Shown in pieces: positions 7,573 to 14,583 of a stretch of 54,863 nt of DNA. Positions within the stretch are counted from its first letter, which is position 1, and each line of letters opens with the position of its first letter. The DNA comes from Treponema sp. (GTDB lineage: Bacteria; Spirochaetota; Spirochaetia; Treponematales; Treponemataceae). The stretch lies in NCBI GenBank assembly GCA_017963165.1, contig JAGCTZ010000116.1, positions 1-54,863 on the forward strand, read 5' to 3'. The notes beneath the pieces are model-generated. The model was not told the origin of the DNA. It saw only the letters and a list, made by a program, of their open reading frames with translations, and did not search any database. The position numbers and the translations under genes are program-made.

Positions 7573-10350
7573 TTAATTATCTCCATATTTTCTTAAAAGC
7601 CATTCCTTGTATAATGTTATTTTTATTTTACATCGTTGTCTTTCTTCAACAATTACAACATCTCTTTCTTCAAGATTCTTGAGTATTTCTTCATCTTCAT
7701 CTGATAAAACAACCTTTTTATAGTCTGCCCACTCATTTCTAGAAGATTGCTGCGCAATTCTTTTTAACATGAACTTATTCTTTTCTTTTATCGCATCTTC
7801 TTTTTGTAAATCACTTTTATCTATGAACAAGGGATGAAAATATTTTTCCTCTTCAATCTCAGGCAACTTCTTTTTCAGACATTCATCTATATAAGCTTTT
7901 GTAATATAGGGAACATGAATTTCGTCATTTATAAAATTAACTAAGTCACAACAAATTTTCATTATTAAATAGGCACTACCTGAAGTTAATTCGTAAAGAC
8001 GATCAAGAGCACCTTGTTTATAACGACTTTTTCCATGATATAAGATAGGTTTTTCCATTAAATCCTTTGCATACTTTTCGGATAAATATGTAACCTTTCG
8101 AAGTCCTATTGAACCAAAAGCATTTGTAAAACGTATATCATTCACAAACTTCATCATATGATCCTGACAAAGAATAATTGCATAAATAGCATTATCCTGA
8201 ATAAATGCCTTCCAGAACATCATAAAATCTTCTGTAAGAACTCCATTTCGTATACTATCATAGACAAGAGTAAATTCATCAATTGTAAGTATAAGATTAT
8301 AACCAGAAGCTTTCCTATTAATAAATTTGCAAAATCGTTCTAATAATTTATTAAACTGTAATAAATAGTGCTCTTGTGGTAAAGAATCGTCAATTGTTAT
8401 TCCAGCATTATTAAGTTCCTTGTATAAAATCGGATGGTTATCTTCAAGTTCTTTCTGAAGGTTAAATAACAACCAAGAACAAAAACTATACAAATCCCCT
8501 GAAATTTTGGATATATCACCAAAATGAATTATAATGTTTTTTTCGCTATCTTTTTCCCTTAATGCCTTTTCAAGATGTTCTAGAAGAGAAGATTTTCCTG
8601 TCCTCATTTGTCCATATAATGCCAGGGTTCTTCCAGTTTTTATCAATTTACCCCCACCATATATATTAGCAATAATTTGTTTTATATCATCATCTCTACC
8701 AAAAAACATTGTATCATCTTTAACAACAGAACCATCTGCATAAGCTGCATATTTATTTTCGATAGGTTCAAATTCCTGTTTTTCCAAAGAAAGCGTTATT
8801 TCTTTCTCAATCTCATCTTCTTCAGTTTTCTTAATCTCAATAGAATAATCATATTGTATAATCACTCTTAGAGGCAAAACATCTTCTTTTAATAGTTTTT
8901 CATCATTTATTTGAATTTTGAAAATCTTCTCTATTGCAGAAGAACCTTTAAGAATATTCTTTTCCTGTGAATAATCCTGTATAATCTCAAAATTCTCTTT
9001 TGACAGTTTGATTACGACATTATCAGCAGTTTGCTTATTATTATTCTGAATATTCAAGACAAATTGAATTATATTCCCTTCTACATTAACAGATCCTTCA
9101 GCGACACTTACATCAATTTCGGGAATTGTATCTCTCATAAAATCAGAGTATTCTTTATCACAAGAATTCTTTAACTTAGACAAAGAATCCATATATTGCT
9201 CGGCATTCTTTTTTTGTATTTTGTTTTCCAGTTCTTGCAATTCTTCTTCTGCTTTATGAATCGACCAGTATTTAGAATCATAATCAGAAGTTTTCATGTA
9301 TTTAGAAATATTATTAAAAATATTAAGAAATGTATTTTCAATTTCGTTCTTAGCTTCAACAGAACCTTGTAATGAATTTATATTATTTTCCAACTTACCA
9401 ATTGAAAAAACATTATTAACAGTATCAGAAATTAATGATACTGAAACATTTGATGTTTTACCACCACTTAAGATAGTCTGTGCAAAAGCATCTGTCGGAA
9501 CAAGTTTTAATATTTCTTCTGCCCATTTTTTTACTTCTTCTTTATTATTCCTTTTCTGCTCTATCTGGCACAATGCCTGCATGCTAATTTTTTTTTGAGC
9601 AACATTTGTATTCTGTTTATTTATAATATCTTGATGAATTTTTATTGCTTCATCATATTTATTGAATATAGTAATTGCGTTTGCATATTGATGTTGCAAA
9701 GTTATATTATCATCGTTTACATTTAGAACTTTTTCATATGTATCTGTTAGTTCATTTAAATATGCAATTTCCGGATTTTTAATCAATATACTAAATTTTG
9801 TATTAAGATATTTGGCCTCAGTCATGTAGTTTTTATATTTATTTAGAATCTCTAAGGCTTCTTTCTTCTTATCCTGCTTTTTATATATTTCGGCAATTCT
9901 CTTAACCGCATTTGGAATTTTTTGTCCTAAGCGTATAGCCAACTTATAATACTTTATTGCTTCTTCTAGATTCTTACTACCATATTCATATTCCCAAGCT
10001 TTGTCAAAATAGTTATTCTCTGATGAATCATAAGGTTCTAAAGCTAGATAATATGGACTTTTTTTATTTTTTTCTCCATCTATTGAAATATCATCAGCAA
10101 CAATCTGCCCTTTAGATGTTACACCTTTTTTATATTTTACTATTGTTGATTTATCAAATTCCGTATTATATAAAGCCTTTTCCAACTTGAAATCGGAGAC
10201 TTGTCGTAAATAAAAAGAAATCCTTCCAGAAGAACCTTCAATAAGACCTCTCCCATAATACCATATATGTTTTTGGGGAACAAAATCTATAATTACCCCT
10301 GTATAATACTCTTCATTATTATTCACATTTGTCGAAACATCTTCTTCCAT
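7573..10350 (-). CDS. CSD-like / TPR / CARDB-like / AAA ATPase multidomain protein
   Basis: About 925 aa starting at MEEDVSTNVN, which has GGAG six bases upstream; an upstream in-frame TTG is less likely. Domains in order: a cold-shock-like OB domain (about 15-95, with GRGLIEGSSGRISFYL and GQIVADDISI); TPR-like helical repeats (115-300); a coiled region; an Ig-like CARDB-type beta domain (425-530); and an AAA/STAND ATPase starting at FFGRDDDIKQI with Walker A GQMRTGKSS (about 578-587) and Walker B LILTIDEF (about 684-691). A winged-helix-like tail follows. TPR plus STAND ATPase is the usual layout of sensors and scaffolds in NTP-dependent conflict systems, and the CSD-like domain suggests that RNA or DNA is recognised. 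It sits 18 bases after the sigma-like gene and 2 bases before the AAA-HEPN gene. Confidence 0.75.
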   Translation of the reverse strand: MEEDVSTNVNNNEEYYTGVIIDFVPQKHIWYYGRGLIEGSSGRISFYLRQVSDFKLEKALYNTEFDKSTIVKYKKGVTSKGQIVADDISIDGEKNKKSPYYLALEPYDSSENNYFDKAWEYEYGSKNLEEAIKYYKLAIRLGQKIPNAVKRIAEIYKKQDKKKEALEILNKYKNYMTEAKYLNTKFSILIKNPEIAYLNELTDTYEKVLNVNDDNITLQHQYANAITIFNKYDEAIKIHQDIINKQNTNVAQKKISMQALCQIEQKRNNKEEVKKWAEEILKLVPTDAFAQTILSGGKTSNVSVSLISDTVNNVFSIGKLENNINSLQGSVEAKNEIENTFLNIFNNISKYMKTSDYDSKYWSIHKAEEELQELENKIQKKNAEQYMDSLSKLKNSCDKEYSDFMRDTIPEIDVSVAEGSVNVEGNIIQFVLNIQNNNKQTADNVVIKLSKENFEIIQDYSQEKNILKGSSAIEKIFKIQINDEKLLKEDVLPLRVIIQYDYSIEIKKTEEDEIEKEITLSLEKQEFEPIENKYAAYADGSVVKDDTMFFGRDDDIKQIIANIYGGGKLIKTGRTLALYGQMRTGKSSLLEHLEKALREKDSEKNIIIHFGDISKISGDLYSFCSWLLFNLQKELEDNHPILYKELNNAGITIDDSLPQEHYLLQFNKLLERFCKFINRKASGYNLILTIDEFTLVYDSIRNGVLTEDFMMFWKAFIQDNAIYAIILCQDHMMKFVNDIRFTNAFGSIGLRKVTYLSEKYAKDLMEKPILYHGKSRYKQGALDRLYELTSGSAYLIMKICCDLVNFINDEIHVPYITKAYIDECLKKKLPEIEEEKYFHPLFIDKSDLQKEDAIKEKNKFMLKRIAQQSSRNEWADYKKVVLSDEDEEILKNLEERDVVIVEERQRCKIKITLYKEWLLRKYGDN

Positions 10351-10368
10351 ACCAAACTCCACCAAATA

Positions 10369-11124
10369 TTAATTATCTGAATTGTTCTTTACAGCCTCGT
10401 CTAAAAAATCTGAAAGAATGTGACTTGCTCTTGTAGCACTTAAACCATATAAAGCTGCAATTCCAGCCTTGCTTAATGATTTTTCCATATTCAAGATTCT
10501 TTTATCAACAAAAGAATAATTTCTTTTATACTCTTGTTTTATTATTAGTCCCCATTGAATAAAATCATCTTTCATCTCATATGTAAGTAATGCAGAAAGA
10601 CAATTAATTGTGCTTTCATCCTTTTTATGAGCCCGTTTTTTATACTTGCCATTACTCCATTTGGTAAAGAATGAATCCAATTTATCTAAACGTTCAACAA
10701 TACTATTCAACTCTGGATACTTTTTATTCTGCTTTTCATCAGCAATAGATTGCTCAAGAGTTTTGTTGTCATCTGAGATAGTATCATCCATTGAACGTTC
10801 ATTATCTTTTTTTCGTTTAGCATCAATATTTGCTTTATCAAAAGCATGTTTAATTGATATTGAAAAATAATCAGTATAATTAGTTTTTGGTTCTTCTCTC
10901 CATTTAGCAAAACACTCTGTAATTGTATTCTGTATGACATCTTCAATATCATCGTATATTAAAGAAGAATAATTTTTGCTAATTTTGTAAGCGTATTTTT
11001 GTAATTGTGTATAAAGCTTAATAAATAAACTTCTTTCAGATTCTGTTATAATTTCATCACAAAGCTGAGGTGTAAAATACTTTTTGCAAAGAGAATTTAT
11101 GTCGTCCATTTCAGTTTTGGTCAT
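10369..11124 (-). CDS. Sigma-70 family (ECF-like) protein
   Basis: 251 aa. Residues about 40-115 resemble sigma region 2: DDIEDVIQNTITECFAKW, then SISIKHAFDKANIDAKRKKD, matching the EDxxQ...W...R/K pattern of ECF sigma factors. A charged linker follows, and the C-terminus has a helix-turn-helix-like segment (GIAALYGLSATRASHIL) as in region 4. The start is preceded by AGGAATTAGAG. It lies between the CARF-like gene (9-base gap) and the TPR-AAA gene. It could direct transcription of the system, or be a sigma-fold protein used as an adaptor. Divergence from typical ECF factors keeps the functional call moderate. Confidence 0.65.
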   Translation of the reverse strand: MTKTEMDDINSLCKKYFTPQLCDEIITESERSLFIKLYTQLQKYAYKISKNYSSLIYDDIEDVIQNTITECFAKWREEPKTNYTDYFSISIKHAFDKANIDAKRKKDNERSMDDTISDDNKTLEQSIADEKQNKKYPELNSIVERLDKLDSFFTKWSNGKYKKRAHKKDESTINCLSALLTYEMKDDFIQWGLIIKQEYKRNYSFVDKRILNMEKSLSKAGIAALYGLSATRASHILSDFLDEAVKNNSDN

Positions 11125-11133
11125 CTCTAATTC

Positions 11134-11784
11134 CTATAAAGCAAAAAAATTATCAAGACGTTTTAAAGCAGTTTTACTATCAGGAGCCTGCATAATTGAA
11201 GTAAGAGAATTCAGATAGTAAAGAGAAGTTACATCAAATAATTCACATGAGTCCGGAATAGGAGCTGATTGTCCATCAGAAAACTTCGTAAATTCTGTCT
11301 TATCATATAAAATATTTTTTATATCTGCATTAAAGAATTTTTCGGCAAATCCGAGTACATAAAACAAAACTGGTATAAGCGTTTTTGAACCGTAGGTTAT
11401 ATCAAGAACTATTTCACAATCATCTTTAAGATGCCCGATAATATCTCTAAAACGTTTTTCTATTGTTCTACCAGAATCGTCAAACGCGGTTTTGATTTCT
11501 TCATAACGAATATCAGCTTCTATTGTTTCATTAATTTTATCCAATTCATCTTTTTGTTTTTTGGCATTCGTTTCTGAATTTCCTGCATCAATAAGGATTC
11601 TAACAATTGTTACTTCTTCGTCTTTTCTCAGCGTTTTTGCAAGAAAACCATCTACAGCAAATTTAACCTTATTTTTATATTCAATTTTTGGGTTATCCTT
11701 ACACTTATAAATATATCCATCTGGATCCCAATGCGCTCCTTCTATAGGCTGCATAGGTAAAGTTACAAATACAATTTTACTCAT
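11134..11784 (-). CDS. CARF-like (TM1812/Csx2-type) Rossmann-fold protein
   Basis: 216 aa. The N-terminal strand KIVFVTLPM and the central motif DITYGSKTLIPVLFYVLGFA (about 124-143) resemble the TM1812/Csx2 group of CRISPR-associated Rossmann proteins (CARF superfamily), where the equivalent segment is DxTHGFRxLP. This group binds, and in some cases cleaves, cyclic oligonucleotides. There is no separate effector domain. It is the first gene of the four-gene operon, with an AGGAAG Shine-Dalgarno and an extended -10 promoter just upstream. No CRISPR array or cas gene is visible in the window. Likely role: signal sensor or ring-nuclease-like off switch. Family assignment is by motif recognition only. 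Confidence 0.6.
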   Translation of the reverse strand: MSKIVFVTLPMQPIEGAHWDPDGYIYKCKDNPKIEYKNKVKFAVDGFLAKTLRKDEEVTIVRILIDAGNSETNAKKQKDELDKINETIEADIRYEEIKTAFDDSGRTIEKRFRDIIGHLKDDCEIVLDITYGSKTLIPVLFYVLGFAEKFFNADIKNILYDKTEFTKFSDGQSAPIPDSCELFDVTSLYYLNSLTSIMQAPDSKTALKRLDNFFAL

Positions 11785-11809
11785 TTTTCATCTTCCTTAA
11801 TATAGATTT

Positions 11810-11818
11810 ATTATAACA
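11810..11818 (-). promoter_or_regulatory. Extended -10 promoter of the four-gene conflict operon
   Basis: On the reverse strand TGTTATAAT (11818-11810) is a perfect extended -10 box. It lies 25 bases upstream of the CARF-like ATG, with AGGAAG between them. No good -35 is present at 17 bases, as is usual for extended -10 promoters. It implies that the operon can be transcribed independently of the small genes upstream. Confidence 0.6.
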
Positions 11819-11849
11819 TATTTACAGAAAAAGTGTATTAATTTGGATC

Positions 11850-12008
11850 TTAGACTCCATTCGTTGTCATATCTGTATTTGGATCTAAAACAACTTTCTT
11901 TTCTTCAGACTTCTTTTCTCCTTGAAGTCCTTTTAAAATATTAGTTATACAACTAAACATGATTTTTGAGATTACAGTTAAAAAAACTATCTTAACAGAT
12001 GTTCCCAT
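11850..12008 (-). CDS. Small membrane protein
   Basis: 52 aa starting at MGTSVKIVFL, with AGGAG upstream. One hydrophobic segment (about 4-26) is followed by a charged Lys/Glu-rich tail. The AGGAG overlaps the stop of the 25-aa gene before it, so the two are probably translationally coupled. No family is recognised. It sits in a run of tiny genes just ahead of the four-gene operon. Confidence 0.5.
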   Translation of the reverse strand: MGTSVKIVFLTVISKIMFSCITNILKGLQGEKKSEEKKVVLDPNTDMTTNGV

Positions 12009-12012
12009 AGTT

Positions 12013-12090
12013 CTACTCCTTTTTTTCCACAATTGTTCCTACAATGGCTCCAATGCCAATCCCCAGTATTGTACAAATAAGTGTTAACAT
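12013..12090 (-). CDS. Very small Gly-rich membrane peptide
   Basis: 25 aa, MLTLICTILGIGIGAIVG then TIVEKKE, preceded by a strong GGAGGAAAG at a good distance from the ATG. It is almost entirely one transmembrane segment with GxGxG spacing (glycine-zipper style). It ends four bases before the next small gene, whose Shine-Dalgarno it contains. Toxin-like or pore-like peptides often look like this, but the function is unknown. Confidence 0.45.
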   Translation of the reverse strand: MLTLICTILGIGIGAIVGTIVEKKE

Positions 12091-12103
12091 ACAACTTTCC
12101 TCC

Positions 12104-12292
12104 TTACCATTCATTACCTTCAAGAACATCGTGAACCCCATCCAACAAAGCTCCCGAAACCTCGTCTTTTAAACCATCAAAGGCATCACTTAAGATGTCA
12201 TCGATTTCCTGCCCCTTTTCTGTACTGCTTATTGCAGCACCAGCAAGGGCACCAAGAGCACCACCAATCAAAACACAAACCTCTGTAATCAT
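12104..12292 (-). CDS. Small glycine-zipper membrane protein
   Basis: 62 aa, starting MITEVCVLIGGALGAL, with GGAGG five bases before the ATG; the more distal in-frame ATG lacks this. A Gly/Ala-rich hydrophobic helix (residues 6-24) with GGALGALAGA packing motifs precedes an acidic amphipathic tail. It resembles neither a known toxin nor a known bacteriocin closely enough to name. It shares its layout with the 25-aa peptide that follows it. Confidence 0.55.
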   Translation of the reverse strand: MITEVCVLIGGALGALAGAAISSTEKGQEIDDILSDAFDGLKDEVSGALLDGVHDVLEGNEW

Positions 12293-12338
12293 ATTAACCT
12301 CCAATTTACGTAAAATTTTTCCATACTTATCTATACAG

Positions 12339-12355
12339 GAGAGCTCTTTTCTCCA
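12339..12355 (-). promoter_or_regulatory. Inverted repeat in putative promoter of the small-gene cluster
   Basis: GGAGAGCTCTTTTCTCC forms a short dyad (arms GGAGA and TCTCC). On the reverse strand it lies between a weak TTGTTG -35 and TATAGA -10 ahead of the 62-aa gene. It could be an operator, or simply a weak hairpin between genes. Confidence 0.3.
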
Positions 12356-12369
12356 ACAATTGACACTTT

Positions 12370-12570
12370 TTAATAATTTATAAAAGGACGTGGAACCACT
12401 TTTTTACTCCCGCATTGTGGACATTTTGCAGGTTTGACATTTTTAAAAATATCTCCAAACATAAATGCCTTTCGCGGATTTGGTCCAATAAATGTTTTCT
12501 TACATTTTGTGCATAAAAGAAGTATTGATTCTCCATAACAGGGTGGAAAAACACAATTCGATTCAATCAT
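12370..12570 (-). CDS. Small zinc-ribbon protein
   Basis: 66 aa with two CxxC knuckles: CTKC (about 20-23) and CPQC (about 50-53), plus two N-terminal Cys. The fold is probably a zinc ribbon; the function is unknown. Its Shine-Dalgarno (AGGAGG) forms one arm of a perfect inverted repeat just upstream, so translation may be controlled. It follows the PBECR4-like gene on the same strand. Confidence 0.65.
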   Translation of the reverse strand: MIESNCVFPPCYGESILLLCTKCKKTFIGPNPRKAFMFGDIFKNVKPAKCPQCGSKKVVPRPFINY

Positions 12571-12580
12571 TTTCTATATC

Positions 12581-12601
12581 CTCCTATTTATATAATAGGA
12601 G
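12581..12601 (-). promoter_or_regulatory. Hairpin overlapping the Shine-Dalgarno of the zinc-ribbon gene
   Basis: CTCCTATT and AATAGGAG form a perfect 8-base-pair stem with a five-base loop. On the reverse strand the 3' arm contains most of the AGGAGG that precedes the zinc-ribbon ATG, so folding would hide the ribosome-binding site. Confidence 0.55.
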
Positions 12602-12710
12602 AGATAATAGATATAAAAATTGATAAAAAAAACACATTTTAACAATAATTTTTCAAATTTTATTCTTTCAAGAACCGAGAATCTTACAAACAGTACGAAA
12701 TTTCCGTTTG

Positions 12711-13292
12711 TTACTTTATCTTAAAATTGTTATTCTTATACAAAACAGTTTCTGTATTTGTAGATTTTTCAATTTTCTTTTTAAAAAGCACTGTCCATTT
12801 TGTCTGGCGTTCTGCATAATCTTTTTTTGTTTCCGGGAAGAAAGATTTACAAAAGAATTTTTCATTTTTACCTTTGGACAAGAAGACGAACAATGGAATC
12901 TGATTTATTTCATTTTTCATAAGAAAATCAGCTTCAATAACAGAAAAAGCTTGCAGAGCTGGATTGTATTTAAATATTGTATCATTACTATCAAAAATCT
13001 GCTCAAGGTATATTAGATAATCAATACGACCTTTTATAAAATCATAATTTTGAGAGGATTCAATATAACTAACAGATAATTGGCCAGATTCAAGCTGATT
13101 ATAAACTTCCTCTGCAGGAACAGCGAGTCTGGGCAGATCTCTTAAATATTGTAAACCAGCTAAATGGAAAAAATGAAGCTTTTGGAATTCGACTCGTAAT
13201 GTAACAGACTTACCTTTTCGCCCCAATATGAATTCATATTCAATATCAAGTAATTTTGAGTAAGTATTCTGAGCATCTGTAATACTAGCCAT
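12711..13292 (-). CDS. PBECR4-type nuclease-like protein (putative toxin)
   Basis: 193 aa. The N-terminal region (YSKLLDIEYEFILGRKGK, then FHLAGLQYLRDLP) matches the pattern of the PBECR4 domain (phage-Barnase-EndoU-ColicinE5/D-RelE-like), where an [YF]xFI...GRK strand is followed by FxHLxGLxxL. Such domains are predicted RNases found in phage and mobile DNA. The first in-frame ATG has a weak GGTGGG. A terminator-tailed structured RNA ends about ten bases upstream of the ATG, so expression probably depends on readthrough. The recognition is by motif and no catalytic residue has been proven. Confidence 0.6.
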   Translation of the reverse strand: MASITDAQNTYSKLLDIEYEFILGRKGKSVTLRVEFQKLHFFHLAGLQYLRDLPRLAVPAEEVYNQLESGQLSVSYIESSQNYDFIKGRIDYLIYLEQIFDSNDTIFKYNPALQAFSVIEADFLMKNEINQIPLFVFLSKGKNEKFFCKSFFPETKKDYAERQTKWTVLFKKKIEKSTNTETVLYKNNNFKIK

Positions 13293-13302
13293 TATCCCAC
13301 CG

Positions 13303-13332
13303 AAAAAAAAAGCCCCGCGCCATTCGCAGAGC
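13303..13332 (-). terminator. Rho-independent terminator between the structured RNA and the PBECR4-like gene
   Basis: On the reverse strand GCTCTGCG pairs with CGCGGGGC (8 pairs including G-U) around a five-base loop. It is followed directly by eight Ts (13310-13303), and the next ATG is at 13292. Confidence 0.8.
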
Positions 13333-13487
13333 CTTTATTCCGTTTTCGTTCGGCTTTCGCCTAGTTCAGATGAGGTCTACGGAAAACCCTTCAGAGACTG
13401 GCAGAATACTGCTTCTGAACACAATATGCTGCGTAAAAGTCTACAGATACTCAAGTTACCTGTCGCCTTGAATGGCAAGGACTTACT
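13303..13487 (-). ncRNA. Structured RNA of unknown family upstream of the PBECR4-like gene
   Basis: A promoter at 13522-13494 should start a transcript near 13487 that ends at the terminator at 13303. The 185 bases hold no reading frame but many helices: CCTTG/CAAGG; ACAG/CTGT; a multibranch closed by GTTCAGA/TCTGAAC containing GCAG-TATT-CTGC and a GTCT/AGAC arm; then a GGC-GAAA-GCC tetraloop hairpin. It does not match 6S, tmRNA, SRP, RNase P or the common riboswitch motifs that I know. Confidence 0.6.
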
Positions 13488-13493
13488 AAATTA

Positions 13494-13522
13494 AATATAC
13501 GGTAATAAAACATAAAAATCAA
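13494..13522 (-). promoter_or_regulatory. Promoter of the structured RNA
   Basis: On the reverse strand TTGATT (13522-13517), 17 bases, then TATATT (13499-13494). Confidence 0.65.
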
Positions 13523-13601
13523 GAAAAAAATCTCACACGCTCCCTAAAAATTTAGCTTATCAGGCAAAGCCATTTCCTCATACTCGCATTATCTTATAAC
13601 C

Positions 13602-14048
13602 ATGAACAAAACAATAAATAAACCACAGCCGGGCGATGTTCTTTCGGTGAATCGCGGACTGTACAAACACTATGGAGTTTACGTTGGGAACAACACTGTT
13701 GTTCATTTTTCGGGGGGAAGTGTAAATGAACTTTCTGCACTCAGAGCCTGCATCAGAAAAACTACACTTGATGACTTTTCCAAGGATGGAACAGTTCAGA
13801 TTGAAACAAAATGCGCGGAATCTTACAGCCGTAAGGAAACTGTAATGCGTGCATTAAATGCCGTTGGGGGTGAAAAAGGTAAGTATGCGCTTCCATGGAA
13901 CAATTGCGAGCATTTTGCCAACTGGTGCCGTTATGGAAAAAAGAGTTCCGCACAGGTTGATCAATTTGTGACAAGGCTTGCAGGGATTTCTGTAGCTGCT
14001 CTTGGGGCTGTTCTTATCAGCGAATTAATTGACAAGGAGATTATGTAA
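13602..14048 (+). CDS. LRAT-domain (permuted papain-like) protein
   Basis: 148 aa. It begins with QPGDVLSVNRGLYKHYGVYVG, the typical LRAT/NlpC-P60 opening with its His. VVHFSGG follows, and then the catalytic-type motif NNCEHFANWCRYG (about 106-118), where the Cys would be the nucleophile. A hydrophobic C-terminal helix (about 126-146) may anchor it to the membrane. Family members are acyltransferases or thiol hydrolases acting on lipids or peptides. It is first in an operon whose next ATG overlaps its stop (TAATG). No Shine-Dalgarno is visible; a TTATCT box seven bases before the ATG would fit a leaderless start. Confidence 0.8.
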   Translation: MNKTINKPQPGDVLSVNRGLYKHYGVYVGNNTVVHFSGGSVNELSALRACIRKTTLDDFSKDGTVQIETKCAESYSRKETVMRALNAVGGEKGKYALPWNNCEHFANWCRYGKKSSAQVDQFVTRLAGISVAALGAVLISELIDKEIM

Positions 14049-14473
14049 TGAATTTAACTTTTTCTGTTGGATTTTCCATTTGTATCATTTTGCTTTGTAT
14101 ATTGATTATTCTTTATCTGTATGATCCGAAAATCTTTCTTGCTAGGATTTCCGGTCGACTCCTCAAAATAAAATTTTTCCTGCGGAATCATTTTACCAAA
14201 GCAGGAAAAGTTAATAAAACAAAGTTTCACAAGCTCTTCATAACAATAGAAATCTGTGAATCTGCAATATCTAAATATGTTAACAAAAAAAATCTTTCTA
14301 CTCTAAAAGATGATGAAACCTTGAAGAATCTTCTAGCTCTTTACAGAGAACTTCTGGATGAACAGGATAAACCTGATTCAGAATTATCGATAGAGCATAT
14401 TCAGGAGCTCCGGGATAAAGTTAATGAACTATATTTCCCAGATACGGATCCATATTACAATTATTACATATAG
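14048..14473 (+). CDS. Hypothetical membrane-anchored protein
   Basis: 141 aa. An N-terminal transmembrane segment (about 5-25) is followed by a basic stretch and a helical, charged C-terminal region that could form a coiled coil. It overlaps the LRAT gene by one base, implying coupled translation and a shared role. No family is recognised. Confidence 0.7.
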   Translation: MNLTFSVGFSICIILLCILIILYLYDPKIFLARISGRLLKIKFFLRNHFTKAGKVNKTKFHKLFITIEICESAISKYVNKKNLSTLKDDETLKNLLALYRELLDEQDKPDSELSIEHIQELRDKVNELYFPDTDPYYNYYI

Positions 14474-14583
14474 GACTTTATATGACAAAAGACCCGTTTA
14501 CAGCAAAAATTGTTTCCCGCGATGCAAGAGATTTCGCCAGAAACAGAAAAATACAGAAACAAAACACTAAGGAGGAACCAATT

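Noticed and set aside
12378..12566. Alternative 62-codon frame overlapping the zinc-ribbon gene
   Set aside because: It is a shifted shadow; the chosen frame has the CxxC pairs and the correctly placed AGGAGG.
13303..13487. Structured RNA as 6S RNA, tmRNA, T-box or a known riboswitch
   Set aside because: The ends do not pair as in 6S, no CCA/tag or T-box sequence is present, and no known aptamer core could be recognised.
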